Made by a program: the position numbers and the translations under genes. Below are positions 35,482 to 44,155 of a stretch of DNA of 64,000 nt, piece by piece (position 1 is the first letter of the stretch; each line of letters opens with the position of its first letter). The stretch is taken from the NCBI GenBank assembly GCA_009692005.1, contig SHZZ01000004.1:1-64000 (forward strand), in the 5' to 3' direction. Below the pieces are notes generated by a model, which was not told where the DNA came from, ran no database searches, and saw only the letters and a list, made by a program, of their open reading frames with translations. Source of the DNA: Gemmataceae bacterium. GTDB taxonomy: Bacteria; Planctomycetota; Planctomycetia; Gemmatales; Gemmataceae.

Positions 35482-36453
35482 ATGAAAAAAGCAATCCTAA
35501 GTTTTATTCGCCGTGGGTTAGGAACAAATAACATCAACGATAAGCTTTTTAAAATCGAATCCCAAATCCAAGAAAATCTTAAACTAACCAACAAAATCGC
35601 CAACCCCTCTTTGGATTCACCTCAAATCAATACCGGCAAATATATTTCGGACGGGATTCGCCTTGCCATTATGGCCGCGGATGACCAATCATTTTTTAAA
35701 TGCAATTTAAATGGCCAAATTGCCTGGCTTCCAGGGGCTACGCTTCGCACTATGGTCCATTGTGTTCATAACGGCAATGACCAGATTGATGTTTTCGTCG
35801 AAACTGCTCACATTAACTGGATGATGCAACACCTTGGTTCACAAAACGGAAAATCTTTATTTGTTGATGTCGGGTCTTCCACCGGCGCCGCAAGCATTCC
35901 CATCGCCTTAAAATTTACCAAGGATGTGTCAATTATTGCGTTTGAGCCTGCGACCAACGCATATCGTTTATTCTCCGAAACAATAAAAAGAAACAATATA
36001 GGTTCTGTAACTTTAACTAAGTCTGCAGTATCTGATTTCGTCGGAAAGGTTGATTTTGTCGAATTCGGAGAAGATCCTACAGGCAACACCCCTTATCTCC
36101 CTGAGGCTTCAACAATATCTTTTTCTGGGGTAAGTGAAGAAAATATCAATCGCACAAATGTCGATTGCGTAACACTCGACGAATTTCTCATTTCGGGAAA
36201 AAACATTGTTAAAAATAGTTTTAGTGTTGTAGTTGTAAAAATCGATGTAGAAGGATTCGAGGAGCATGTCTTAAAAGGCTCCGTGAATTTTATCGACCAA
36301 ATCAGGCCATATTTTTCGATTGATATCCATAAACGAATCGGCGCCGATGGCACAACAGAGGGTGAGTGCCGAAACTTCCTTTCAAATTTTGGATACTCAT
36401 TTGAAAAAATCGGACATGTTTTGTTGGCCACCCCACCAAAATCCATGTCGTGA
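35482..36453 (+). CDS. FkbM-family methyltransferase, AT-rich, probably acquired
   Basis: 323 residues. The SAM-binding core is LFVDVGSSTGAASIPIAL, IIAFEPATNAYRLFSETIKR and VTLTKSAVSDFVGKVDF, then VDCVTLDEFL and VVVKIDVEGFEEHVLKG: the classic FkbM (Methyltransf_21) order. The first ~60 residues are extra and helical. FkbM enzymes O-methylate sugars in glycans or natural products. Base composition and codon use (ATT, AAA, TTT, AAT frequent) differ sharply from all neighbours. The gene lies between two 140-bp direct repeats, so horizontal acquisition is likely. Confidence 0.88.
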   Translation: MKKAILSFIRRGLGTNNINDKLFKIESQIQENLKLTNKIANPSLDSPQINTGKYISDGIRLAIMAADDQSFFKCNLNGQIAWLPGATLRTMVHCVHNGNDQIDVFVETAHINWMMQHLGSQNGKSLFVDVGSSTGAASIPIALKFTKDVSIIAFEPATNAYRLFSETIKRNNIGSVTLTKSAVSDFVGKVDFVEFGEDPTGNTPYLPEASTISFSGVSEENINRTNVDCVTLDEFLISGKNIVKNSFSVVVVKIDVEGFEEHVLKGSVNFIDQIRPYFSIDIHKRIGADGTTEGECRNFLSNFGYSFEKIGHVLLATPPKSMS

Positions 36454-36676
36454 TTTTCTTTTCCATTTAGCCAAATACTTTTGGACCAGGTTAAGGTTGT
36501 CGGCGCTGTCATGCCAAAACTAGGGGAATTTAACTTGGAACTCGGCGCACACGACTTCTGCCATTAGCGTTCAAACCAACCGGCCATTCCAGCCTTGGGA
36601 ATGTTCCATTAGGTGAAATTAGTTCTTTTCTCCAAAGTTTACCACCCTTCCAAGATGCTTTAGTGGACCCCGAATA

Positions 36677-36871
36677 ATGGACCACCAACTAAGTTACTCT
36701 GGCGGCCCAGAAAAGTGGGAGCGATGGCGCAAGGACAAACCCATTCGAACAGGCTATGCGCTTTGGTTTGGCGGTGAGCCAAAAGATCGGCATGTCGCCG
36801 AGCAGGCTGCAGTGCTTTTTGCCGTCCGCGGACTCAAAAATTATTGTGACGCCGACAACAATGGCGAAATG
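36677..36871 (+). pseudogene. Truncated nucleoside hydrolase fragment
   Basis: Open from an ATG at 36677 (MDHQLSYSGGPEKWERWRKD), then PIRTGYALWFGG through NYCDADNNGEM, which matches the C-terminal part of the pseudogene at 34563. Similarity stops abruptly at 36871. The frame continues to 37048 with unrelated sequence. It is a fragment, not a working gene. Confidence 0.65.
36732..36871 (+). repeat. 140-bp direct repeat, copy 2
   Basis: Second copy of the segment at 34882-35021, same orientation, two differences. Together the copies bracket 1.7 kb carrying the FkbM gene. Joining copy 2 to the sequence following copy 1 keeps one open frame of 171 codons. Confidence 0.92.
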
Positions 36872-37102
36872 AATGCCTGTAAAGAAGCAAGAATAGGCCA
36901 GAAAAGCAGTCCCAAACGCCTTCCAATCAATGCCAAAAGCAAGCCGTTCAAATGGCCATTCTCCCTCCTTTGCCCCTGCCTCCCCTTATGCTTGAAGGGC
37001 GTTAAATCCGGAATGTTTGCCAAAACCCGCAAAGTTTCCCCTTCTTAACAACCGATATTTAACCCAATCACCAATGGGTCATTTCCTTCGGGCAAGGTCT
37101 TC

Positions 37103-38680
37103 ATGTTGTCACGCAAACGGTCAACCCGACAAAGCGGTTTTTCCAAAACATTCCCCCGCTTATGGCACTGGGCAGCCGGGGCTTCGCTATTTGCCGGAGG
37201 TTGCGCCCTGACCCAAGACCTTCCCGATAGCCCTCTGGCTCATGCTCCCATTACTCAAATTGCCGGGGAAAAACTGCAAAAGGTTTCCTTTTCAGAAAAG
37301 GCGGGAGGAATTTCCCAGAGATTGAAACTGCCAATTAATCTCGACACGGTATTGCGCTTGGCGGAAGAGCAGAATCCCCAGATCGCCATCGCGGTGGAAA
37401 AGTTGGAGGAAAGCAACGGGGAAAACGCCTTGGCGGCGAAATCCTGGCTGCCGGCCATCTACGGCGGCATCGCCTACTACCGCCACGAGGGCGGCATTCA
37501 AAATTTTAATGGCGACTTGATCCAGTCGAGCACCGGCGCCCTTTACCCCAATTTAGAAATCCGCACGGAAATCGATCTGCGTGAAGCCACCTATAAGCAA
37601 GTGGTCGCGGAGCGCAACCACTGGAAATCCCGAGGGGAGCTTGCCCGCATCACGACGGAAACCTGTCTGGAAGCTGCCACCACCTATGTCGATCTCTTGA
37701 CCGCTCGCAGGGGCGAGGCCGTCGCCCGGGAACTGGAAAAATATTTCGTCGAACAGTTGGAGCGGGCGGAAAAAATGAAACAGGAGCAGCCTGAGGCTGC
37801 TGTCCTGGTTGAAGCAGTGCATGCTGAACTCAGTGGCCGCAAACAGGCCATCTTGAAATTGAAACAACTGGGCGACCACTGCTCAATAAAACTCACCTAC
37901 CTTTTGGGTATTGATCCGGAAACTCAACTCGTCCCGGTGGAAAAGGCTTTTGTCCCCATCGACTTGGTGGAACTTTCCATTCCCACTTCGGATATGGTGG
38001 CCCGGTCGCTGGCTTATGGACCGGGAATTGCTGAAATCGAAGGTATGCTGGCTTCGGTGCAAACTGGGCTGGCCCGGTTGGAGGGCTCGAACCGGTTTAT
38101 GCCGATCCTTCAGTTGAACATGGCGGAAGGCGGTTTTGGCGCCGGCGCCGGCGACAGCTTGTATTGGGCCAACCGCTGGGACTTGGGCCTGGCAGCCAAG
38201 TGGAACCTGACGGAATGGCACACCAGCCGGGAGAAGCGCCGTATCGCCGAAATTAAAATCAACCAGGTGCAACTGACGCACAAGGAATTGAAAGCCAAGT
38301 TGACCCTGGGAGTGCAGGAATCGCGTGATTCCATCAGCGGCGGCAGGGAACAAACCCAATTGGGGACCAAACAAATTCACCATGCGGCGGAAACCTACCG
38401 CCTGAACTCGCTTCGCTTGGAGGAAAATGCACCAGGCACCAGCATGTCCGATGTTTTGCAAAGCATCCGCGGGCTGGAAACCGCGCATACCGGCTACATC
38501 ACTTCCATCAATGTTTATAACAAGGCCCAAATCCGCCTGATGATGCTCCTCGGCCCGGATAACGCCATTCATAAAAAAGGCGAAGACCACGACAGAAAGC
38601 AACACGCTTCGCCCAAATCTTTCAATACCCCGGCCGCGGTGGTTCCTGTCACCCAGGCAGGACCGGCGCTCCAACCGTAA
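37103..38680 (+). CDS. TolC-family outer-membrane efflux lipoprotein
   Basis: 525 residues. A long N-terminal signal ends in a lipobox (FAGGC, about residue 33). The body has two helical-hairpin repeats of the TolC/OEP family: INLDTVLRLAEEQNPQIAIA at the first helix, EIDLREATYKQVVAERNHW, and in the second half NLTEWHTSREKRRIAEIKI and LGTKQIHHAAETYRLNSLRL. The tail is polar. TolC proteins form outer-membrane channels for export. No inner-membrane pump partner is adjacent; the FtsX-type ABC system at 17.5 kb is too distant to link. Confidence 0.87.
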   Translation: MLSRKRSTRQSGFSKTFPRLWHWAAGASLFAGGCALTQDLPDSPLAHAPITQIAGEKLQKVSFSEKAGGISQRLKLPINLDTVLRLAEEQNPQIAIAVEKLEESNGENALAAKSWLPAIYGGIAYYRHEGGIQNFNGDLIQSSTGALYPNLEIRTEIDLREATYKQVVAERNHWKSRGELARITTETCLEAATTYVDLLTARRGEAVARELEKYFVEQLERAEKMKQEQPEAAVLVEAVHAELSGRKQAILKLKQLGDHCSIKLTYLLGIDPETQLVPVEKAFVPIDLVELSIPTSDMVARSLAYGPGIAEIEGMLASVQTGLARLEGSNRFMPILQLNMAEGGFGAGAGDSLYWANRWDLGLAAKWNLTEWHTSREKRRIAEIKINQVQLTHKELKAKLTLGVQESRDSISGGREQTQLGTKQIHHAAETYRLNSLRLEENAPGTSMSDVLQSIRGLETAHTGYITSINVYNKAQIRLMMLLGPDNAIHKKGEDHDRKQHASPKSFNTPAAVVPVTQAGPALQP

Positions 38681-38768
38681 TCTTTTCCCCAAGACGCAAG
38701 ACATCTTCCCGGGTTCTCTTTAACATGAAGAGTGAAGTTACGCTTGCTTTTCAGGGAGACTTATAACT

Positions 38769-39371
38769 GTGAAAACGGAACTACGAGTTGTTTCCGGCTC
38801 GCTCAAGGGGCGAAGAATTGAGTTCGAAACGCACCAGGACTTGCGCCCGACTCCGCTGCGGGTGCGCGAGGCCCTGTTCTCCATTCTCGGCCAGGGCCTG
38901 GCTGGGATGCCCTTTTTCGATGTATTTGGCGGCACTGGGATCAATGGGCTGGAAGCCCTTAGCCGGGGCGCTTCCCGCGCCGTTTTTATCGAACGCGATT
39001 TTCAGCTCGCTGCGGTCATCGAAAAATATTTGAAAAAGTTCCAAGTCTGGGGCCAGGCCCGGGTCTTGTCCACCGACGCTTACCGTTGGGCGGCGCGCCT
39101 GCTCCCTCAAAATGAGCGCAGCATCATTTTCATTTCGCCTCCCTTTGCCGACCTGGTTAATCACAAGAGTGAAATCCGAGAAATGATCCAGGCCTTTCAG
39201 GAAAAATTCCCCCCCGCTACCGTGATTTGCATTCAAATTGAGAGCGATCAACCGATGGAGGATTTGCCTGGAAAGGAACCCTGGGACAAGCGGACCTACG
39301 GGCGGAATGAGTTGTGCTTCTGGGTGAAAGGTGAAAACCCCACCCCGGTAGATGCTGCCAATGAAACCTAA
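38769..39371 (+). CDS. rsmD: RsmD-type 16S rRNA (guanine-N2) methyltransferase
   Basis: 200 residues, GTG start behind GGGAGA. Family motifs: LRVVSGSLKGRRIEF at the start, RPTPLRVREALFSIL, the SAM loop FFDVFGGTGINGLEALSRGA, and IERD. RsmD methylates G966 of 16S rRNA. Motif IV, normally DPPY/F, reads SPPF here (IFISPPFAD). Ser is found at this position in other N-methyltransferases, but it is unusual for RsmD. The 3' end overlaps the start of the CCA-adding enzyme gene. Confidence 0.85.
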   Translation: MKTELRVVSGSLKGRRIEFETHQDLRPTPLRVREALFSILGQGLAGMPFFDVFGGTGINGLEALSRGASRAVFIERDFQLAAVIEKYLKKFQVWGQARVLSTDAYRWAARLLPQNERSIIFISPPFADLVNHKSEIREMIQAFQEKFPPATVICIQIESDQPMEDLPGKEPWDKRTYGRNELCFWVKGENPTPVDAANET

Positions 39372-40611
39372 TCCGGTCAAAAAAGAGCAGGCCTTGAAGA
39401 TCGTCCGCGCCCTGGTGGACAAAGGCCATCAGGCGCTCTGGGCCGGCGGTTGCGTTCGCGATCAAATCCTCGGCATTGACCCAGAAGACTACGATGTGGC
39501 GACCTCGGCCCGGCCAGAGGAAGTGCGTAAGATCTTTCCCCGAACTGTCGCAGTTGGGCAAGCTTTTGGGGTAATTGAAGTCATCGGCCCCAGGCAAGGC
39601 GACGGCAAACCGATCCTGACCCAGGTGGCCACCTTTCGCGCCGACCTTTCCTATTCCGATGGCCGCCACCCCGACGCCGTCCGCTTTTGTGATCCCCGCG
39701 AAGATGCCCTGCGCCGCGATTTCACCATCAACGGCATGTTCTTCGACCCCTTGAAAAATGAAGTCATCGATTATGTCGGCGGGCAGGAGGACTTGAAAAA
39801 CCAGTTGCTTCGCGCCATTGGCAATCCCCAAGAACGCATTCAGGAAGATGCCTTGCGTATGTTGCGGGGCGCGCGCCTTGCCGCCCGTTTCAACCTGCGT
39901 ATGGACCCACCAACCCAGGCAGCGATTCTTCACCGGGCAAGCACCCTCACTCGGGTCAGCCCCGAGCGCATCGCGGAGGAGTTGCGGAAGATCCTGTCGC
40001 ATCCCTCCCGGGCCATCGGTTTTCGCTTACTCATCGATTGCGGGCTGGCGTGCGCGGTGTTCCCCCGATTGGATAAAGCCTTGGGCGACTGGGAAAGCAA
40101 ACTGCAGTTGCTGTGCGAGTTGGCCAAAGACGCTTCGTTTCCCCTGTCCTTTGCCGCTCTGGCGACCGGGCAAACGACAGATGAAATCGAATCCCTGGTT
40201 CGGGAATTGCGCCTTTCCAATCAGGAGGCAAAACTTATTGCCGACCTGGTGGAAAAGGCAGAGAGCTTGTTTGAACCAGAAAAGATGCGTTTGTGCGAAC
40301 TCAAGAAGACGCTGGCCTTGCCCTGGATTGCGGACCTGCTGGAATTGACTCGAGTGCAATTGCAGGGAAATGGGCGCTCCTTGCAGCCAGTGGATTATTG
40401 CCAGGCCTGCCTGGCCAATTGGCCCCAAAGCAAGTTGGCCCCCCCTCCCCTGGTCACCGGATACGACCTGGAAGACTTGGGACTGGTCCCCGGGCCGCTT
40501 TTCAAACGAATTCTCGATGAGATTCGAGATTTGCAACTCGACGAGGCGCTTTCCACCCGCGATGAAGCTTTAAGCAAGGCCCGCCAGGTTGGCACAGTAA
40601 AATCTGAGTAA
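39361..40611 (+). CDS. CCA tRNA nucleotidyltransferase / poly(A) polymerase family
   Basis: 416 residues from the ATG at 39361 (ATG 39352 is possible). Class II nucleotidyltransferase: LWAGGCVRDQILG, then DPEDYDVAT with the metal-binding DxD, TFRADLSYSDGRHPDAVRF, RRDFTINGMFFD and the RDA-like RIQEDALRMLRGARLAARF. It adds or repairs the 3' CCA of tRNAs. The tRNA-Val gene in this window lacks an encoded CCA, so such an enzyme is needed. It overlaps the end of rsmD by 11 bases. Confidence 0.92.
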   Translation: MKPNPVKKEQALKIVRALVDKGHQALWAGGCVRDQILGIDPEDYDVATSARPEEVRKIFPRTVAVGQAFGVIEVIGPRQGDGKPILTQVATFRADLSYSDGRHPDAVRFCDPREDALRRDFTINGMFFDPLKNEVIDYVGGQEDLKNQLLRAIGNPQERIQEDALRMLRGARLAARFNLRMDPPTQAAILHRASTLTRVSPERIAEELRKILSHPSRAIGFRLLIDCGLACAVFPRLDKALGDWESKLQLLCELAKDASFPLSFAALATGQTTDEIESLVRELRLSNQEAKLIADLVEKAESLFEPEKMRLCELKKTLALPWIADLLELTRVQLQGNGRSLQPVDYCQACLANWPQSKLAPPPLVTGYDLEDLGLVPGPLFKRILDEIRDLQLDEALSTRDEALSKARQVGTVKSE

Positions 40612-40626
40612 GGTTTCGGTTAACCT

Positions 40627-41082
40627 CTATTTCATTCTCCCCTTCATAATTTCCTTATAACTCGCCACATAGTCCTTCATGGGTACCATGGCGGCAAGTT
40701 CCCCTACGACCATTAAGGGAATATCCTCCAGCTTCTTGAAGCGAAGGCAGGCTTTGCCCATGTCGAGTTTTTTCCCTGCTTTTTTAAACTCTTCCTTCAA
40801 CCAGGCGAGTTTAACCGGGCTCATGTAAACGCACATGCAATGAAGGGCGAAGTAGTTTTTCTGCGCCGCCAGGCTGAGGTAACAAAGGGGCTGATTGTTG
40901 TAGGTGTCGGGAAGGATCTTTAGGGGAACCTCGTAACAAATCATGCCCCAATTCATGGTTTCCACATAGCCCTTGGGAAGATTTTTCACAATGATTTTGC
41001 GAATAGGGGCAACCACTTCCCGTTTTTCCGCAGGCAATTCCTTCAAATACGCAGCTACAGTTTTTGCTTTGCTAGAAACCAT
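40627..41082 (-). CDS. DUF1801-domain protein
   Basis: 151 residues from the ATG at 41082 (GAGGGAG upstream). The pattern VAAYLKELPAEKREVVAPIRKII, then MNWGMICYEVP and CYLSLAAQKNYFALH, is that of DUF1801 (YdhG-like), a small cytoplasmic fold related to iron-chaperone frataxin-like proteins in structure databases. Function unknown. It is convergent with the CCA-adding enzyme and divergent from recA. Confidence 0.85.
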   Translation of the reverse strand: MVSSKAKTVAAYLKELPAEKREVVAPIRKIIVKNLPKGYVETMNWGMICYEVPLKILPDTYNNQPLCYLSLAAQKNYFALHCMCVYMSPVKLAWLKEEFKKAGKKLDMGKACLRFKKLEDIPLMVVGELAAMVPMKDYVASYKEIMKGRMK

Positions 41083-41383
41083 GGAAACTCCCTCTATTTG
41101 CGGGAATGGCTTGGTAAAAGCATGGTATTCCTGGGAAGAAGTGGCGTGAAGCAAAATAACCACCCTTCCTAGTTTTGTTTTACCTTCTTCCTTCTGCGAA
41201 CCTTTGTTCAATTGTGCTTACTTCCTACTTTTTTGTTTCTCTTTTTCCACGGTGGCGCTTCCTGCCTTTTTTGTTCAATAATCCGAAAATAATGTGCTGC
41301 CAGGCTTGCTGGAAGAAGGCATACGGGTATACTCACATCCGTACACTTGGTACCAAAAACCTTTTTTCCCAGGAGAAACCGAC
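41083..41383. promoter_or_regulatory. Divergent spacer before recA
   Basis: About 300 bases between the DUF1801 and recA starts. TACGG (41322-41326) and CCGTA (41339-41343) form an inverted repeat with a 12-base spacer just before recA, and could be an operator. It does not match the E. coli or Gram-positive SOS box, so a LexA role is only a guess. No sigma70 promoter of good quality was seen. Confidence 0.35.
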
Positions 41384-42466
41384 ATGGCCGACCTGAACCA
41401 AGAACGCGAACTTAAGCAGGCTCTTTCTCAAATTGAAAAACAGTTTGGCAAAGGCGCCATCATGCAACTGGGGGATGGCCAATCCAGTGAAATTCAAGGT
41501 ATATCCACCGGGGCGTTGAGCCTGGACATTGCCTTGGGGGGGAAAGGGATCCCGCGCGGCAGGATCATTGAAATATTTGGCATGGAAGCGAGCGGGAAAA
41601 CTTCCATCGCCCTGCACACCGTGGCCAATGCCCAGAAAAATGGAGGCGTGGTCGCTTTTATCGACGCGGAACATGCCCTTGATCCAGGCTGGGCCAGGCG
41701 GTTGGGTGTCGATCTGGAGACTCTTTTGGTCAGCCAGCCTTCCTGCGCGGAAGAAGCTCTAAAAATTGCCGAGATGCTGATCAAATCAAACGCCGTGGAT
41801 TTAATCGTCATCGATTCGGTGGCGGCGCTGGTTCCCCGGGCGGAAGTGGAAGGGGAAATTGGCGATACCCATGTCGGGTTGCAAGCGCGTTTGATGAGCC
41901 AGGCGATGCGCATTCTCAATCCGGTAATTTCCCGGACGAAAACTTCCATGATCTTCATTAATCAGGTCCGCCTGAAAATCGGTGTGATGTTCGGCAATCC
42001 TGAAACCACCTCAGGTGGATTGGCGCTCAAGTTTTATTCGTCCGTGCGCATGGATGTGCGCAAAATTACCGGAATCAAGGAAGGGGAGGAAACGGTTGGC
42101 TCGCGGATCCGCGTGCGGGTGGTGAAAAACAAAGTGGCGCCGCCCTTCCGCCAGGCGGAACTCGACCTGATGCATGATTACGGGATCAGCCGTGAAGGCG
42201 ACCTTATCGACCTGGCCATCGAAGAAAAGGTCATCGACAAATCAGGCGCCTGGATCAATTATGGGGATATCCGCCTGGGTCAGGGCCGGGAAAATTCCAA
42301 ACAGTTTCTCAAGGAGAACCCGAAACTGGTGGAGGAAATCACCAAAAAGGTTCTGACCAAGAAAGGGTTGGTCCCCGTGGTGGAAGCCGGTTACGCGACG
42401 GAAACCCCAGTGGCGCCCGTAGCGCCGACGAAATCCAGCAAGAAATCGGCAGTTGCCGCCAACTAG
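41384..42466 (+). CDS. recA: Recombinase RecA
   Basis: 360 residues from the ATG at 41384 (AGGAG nine bases upstream). The full RecA order is present: [10 protein letters not shown], the Walker A loop [27 protein letters not shown], Walker [16 protein letters not shown] with loop 1 ([10 protein letters not shown]), loop 2 [20 protein letters not shown], and the C-terminal GENREN-type stretch. Walker A differs from the usual GPESSGKTT at three positions while keeping the catalytic Gly-Lys-Thr. The tail is Ala/Lys/Ser-rich. A strong terminator follows. Confidence 0.97.
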   Translation: MADLNQERELKQALSQIEKQFGKGAIMQLGDGQSSEIQGISTGALSLDIALGGKGIPRGRIIEIFGMEASGKTSIALHTVANAQKNGGVVAFIDAEHALDPGWARRLGVDLETLLVSQPSCAEEALKIAEMLIKSNAVDLIVIDSVAALVPRAEVEGEIGDTHVGLQARLMSQAMRILNPVISRTKTSMIFINQVRLKIGVMFGNPETTSGGLALKFYSSVRMDVRKITGIKEGEETVGSRIRVRVVKNKVAPPFRQAELDLMHDYGISREGDLIDLAIEEKVIDKSGAWINYGDIRLGQGRENSKQFLKENPKLVEEITKKVLTKKGLVPVVEAGYATETPVAPVAPTKSSKKSAVAAN

Positions 42467-42486
42467 CACCGGCCAGGGCTTCCCTC

Positions 42487-42518
42487 AACCTCCCCGTGGT
42501 CCGGGGAGGTTTTTTTTG
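42487..42518 (+). terminator. Terminator of recA
   Basis: ACCTCCCC-GTGGT-CCGGGGAGGT forms a stem of about 9 bp, followed by eight T. Classic rho-independent form, 20 bases after the recA stop. Confidence 0.92.
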
Positions 42519-42619
42519 TATTCTCATGACTTTTTCCAACGATTGAATTACTCTTATTACGCGGGGAGACTTGATCGACCTGGGGCGAAAAAGTCTGGCC
42601 GAGTGAACAAAGGAAAACC

Positions 42620-44155
42620 ATGGCGCTACCCAGATACCTTTCCACGGTGATTATTTCCCTCGGATGGATCGTGGGAAATCAGGAAGTCTATTCCCAGCCA
42701 CCGGCGGTGGTTAAACAGTTTGAAGACGCGGTCAAAGCGGCGGCGGCAAAGGCGGAACACGCCATTGCCAGCATCCAGGTTTCGCGCAGCCCCAAGTACA
42801 AAGAATTGGGAGCGGCGCCTGAAACCGATCTCCCCGGGAAACTAGGAAACTTTTTCCTACCCAGCGAACCACAGCGCCGAAGGGGTTTCGGCTTTCGCCA
42901 GCAGCAGCCCAATCCCAATGCCTGGCTCGACCTTTCCAGCCCGGAATCGGTGCCGGATTCTTTTGGCAGCGGCGTGGTGGTAGATTCCTCCGGGCTGGTT
43001 CTAACTCTGGCGCATGTGGTCAAGGACGCGGTTAAAATCTATGTTCGTTTTTCCGGCGGGGCTGGCAGTTACGCCGATATCCACGCCTTGGATGGCCGTA
43101 GCGACCTGGCCGTGCTCCGCTTACTGAATCCCCCCGAGGGACTTGCCGTACTACCCATGGGGGATCCCTCCACCTTGGCCAAGGGGCAGTTTGCCATTTT
43201 GATGTCCAACTCCTTTGCTTCTGGTTTTCGCGATGGCAGCCCGGCGGTGAGTTGGGGCATGGTCAGCAACCTGCGTAGAAAACTCACCAGCACTGTGCGT
43301 GAAGCCGAGCGCAACCAGCTTTCCCTCTACCATTATGGAACCCTGATCCAGGCAGACGCGGCGGTCAAACCCGGTATAAGCGGCGGGGCGTTACTGGATT
43401 TCGAGGGGCGCTGGGTGGGAATTCTCACCACTCATGCAGCGTGGACCGGCGCGGATTCCTCCCAAGCTTTCGCTATTCCCCTAGACCGAATGCACCGCGG
43501 CATTTTGGAAAAATTGAAGGGGGGCGAGGAGGTTGATTATGGTTTCCTGGGAGTGCAGATTCAGCCGCATTTCCCTGGCGCCACGGGGGTGCAAATTTCC
43601 AATGTCACGGCGGGTTCCCCCGCGCAAAGGGCGGGAATCACCCGGGGTGACACCATCACCGGGATCAATGGCGAACCGATCCGTCATCCGGACGATTTGT
43701 TTCTTCATGTGGGTGGCGCCCTGGCTGGGTCGAACGCCAAAGTGGAAATCGTGCGTGGCTTCGGCGATGCCCGGCAAGTGCTGCAAGTGAAACTCGCCAA
43801 GTTCGCCAACGCCAACCAGGTGATAGCCTCCAAGCAACCACCGGCGCTGTTTGGCATTCGCGCCGATTATTCGAGCATTATTTCGCAGGTGGCCTTTGGC
43901 CAAGACAGGTTCAACTATTTCCCTGAAGGCGTCGCCGTTAGGGAAGTTGTCCCTGGGTCCCCGGCAGACAAGGGAAAAATCCAACAAGGCAATTTGATCA
44001 CCCGTGTGAACGATCAACCCGTAACCACGCCGCAGGAGTACCTGAACGCCGTGGCCAAGAGCGGAAAACAAGTGAAAATCACGATTCATTTGCACAATGG
44101 GGGTGAAGACATCCTTCATTTGGAAATGCCCGCAGGGCCAGGAAGCAATCCGTAA
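42620..44155 (+). CDS. HtrA/DegP-type serine protease with two PDZ domains
   Basis: 511 residues with an N-terminal signal sequence. Trypsin-like domain about residues 110-295: catalytic His in LVLTLAHVVKD, Asp in DGRSDLAVLRL, Ser in KPGISGGALLDFEGRW (GISGGA instead of the usual GNSGGP). PDZ1 about 310-395 (VTAGSPAQRAGITRGDTITG) and PDZ2 about 415-505 (VVPGSPADKGKIQQGNLITR). A periplasmic protease/chaperone of damaged envelope proteins. All three catalytic residues are present, so it should be active. The isomerase gene starts in a TAATG overlap. Confidence 0.9.
   Translation: MALPRYLSTVIISLGWIVGNQEVYSQPPAVVKQFEDAVKAAAAKAEHAIASIQVSRSPKYKELGAAPETDLPGKLGNFFLPSEPQRRRGFGFRQQQPNPNAWLDLSSPESVPDSFGSGVVVDSSGLVLTLAHVVKDAVKIYVRFSGGAGSYADIHALDGRSDLAVLRLLNPPEGLAVLPMGDPSTLAKGQFAILMSNSFASGFRDGSPAVSWGMVSNLRRKLTSTVREAERNQLSLYHYGTLIQADAAVKPGISGGALLDFEGRWVGILTTHAAWTGADSSQAFAIPLDRMHRGILEKLKGGEEVDYGFLGVQIQPHFPGATGVQISNVTAGSPAQRAGITRGDTITGINGEPIRHPDDLFLHVGGALAGSNAKVEIVRGFGDARQVLQVKLAKFANANQVIASKQPPALFGIRADYSSIISQVAFGQDRFNYFPEGVAVREVVPGSPADKGKIQQGNLITRVNDQPVTTPQEYLNAVAKSGKQVKITIHLHNGGEDILHLEMPAGPGSNP

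Larger units (their letters stand above)
36454..37102. other. Intergenic stretch with hydrolase fragment
   Basis: About 650 bases between the FkbM gene and the TolC-type gene. It contains copy 2 of the 140-bp repeat within an open frame at 36677-37048. Apart from the repeat, that frame shows no recognisable homology, and its last part looks random. I see no terminator. Confidence 0.55.

Noticed and set aside
36871-37048. Continuation of the hydrolase fragment as a working 123-residue protein
   Set aside because: After the repeat ends, the sequence has no homology and looks like chance translation of intergenic DNA.
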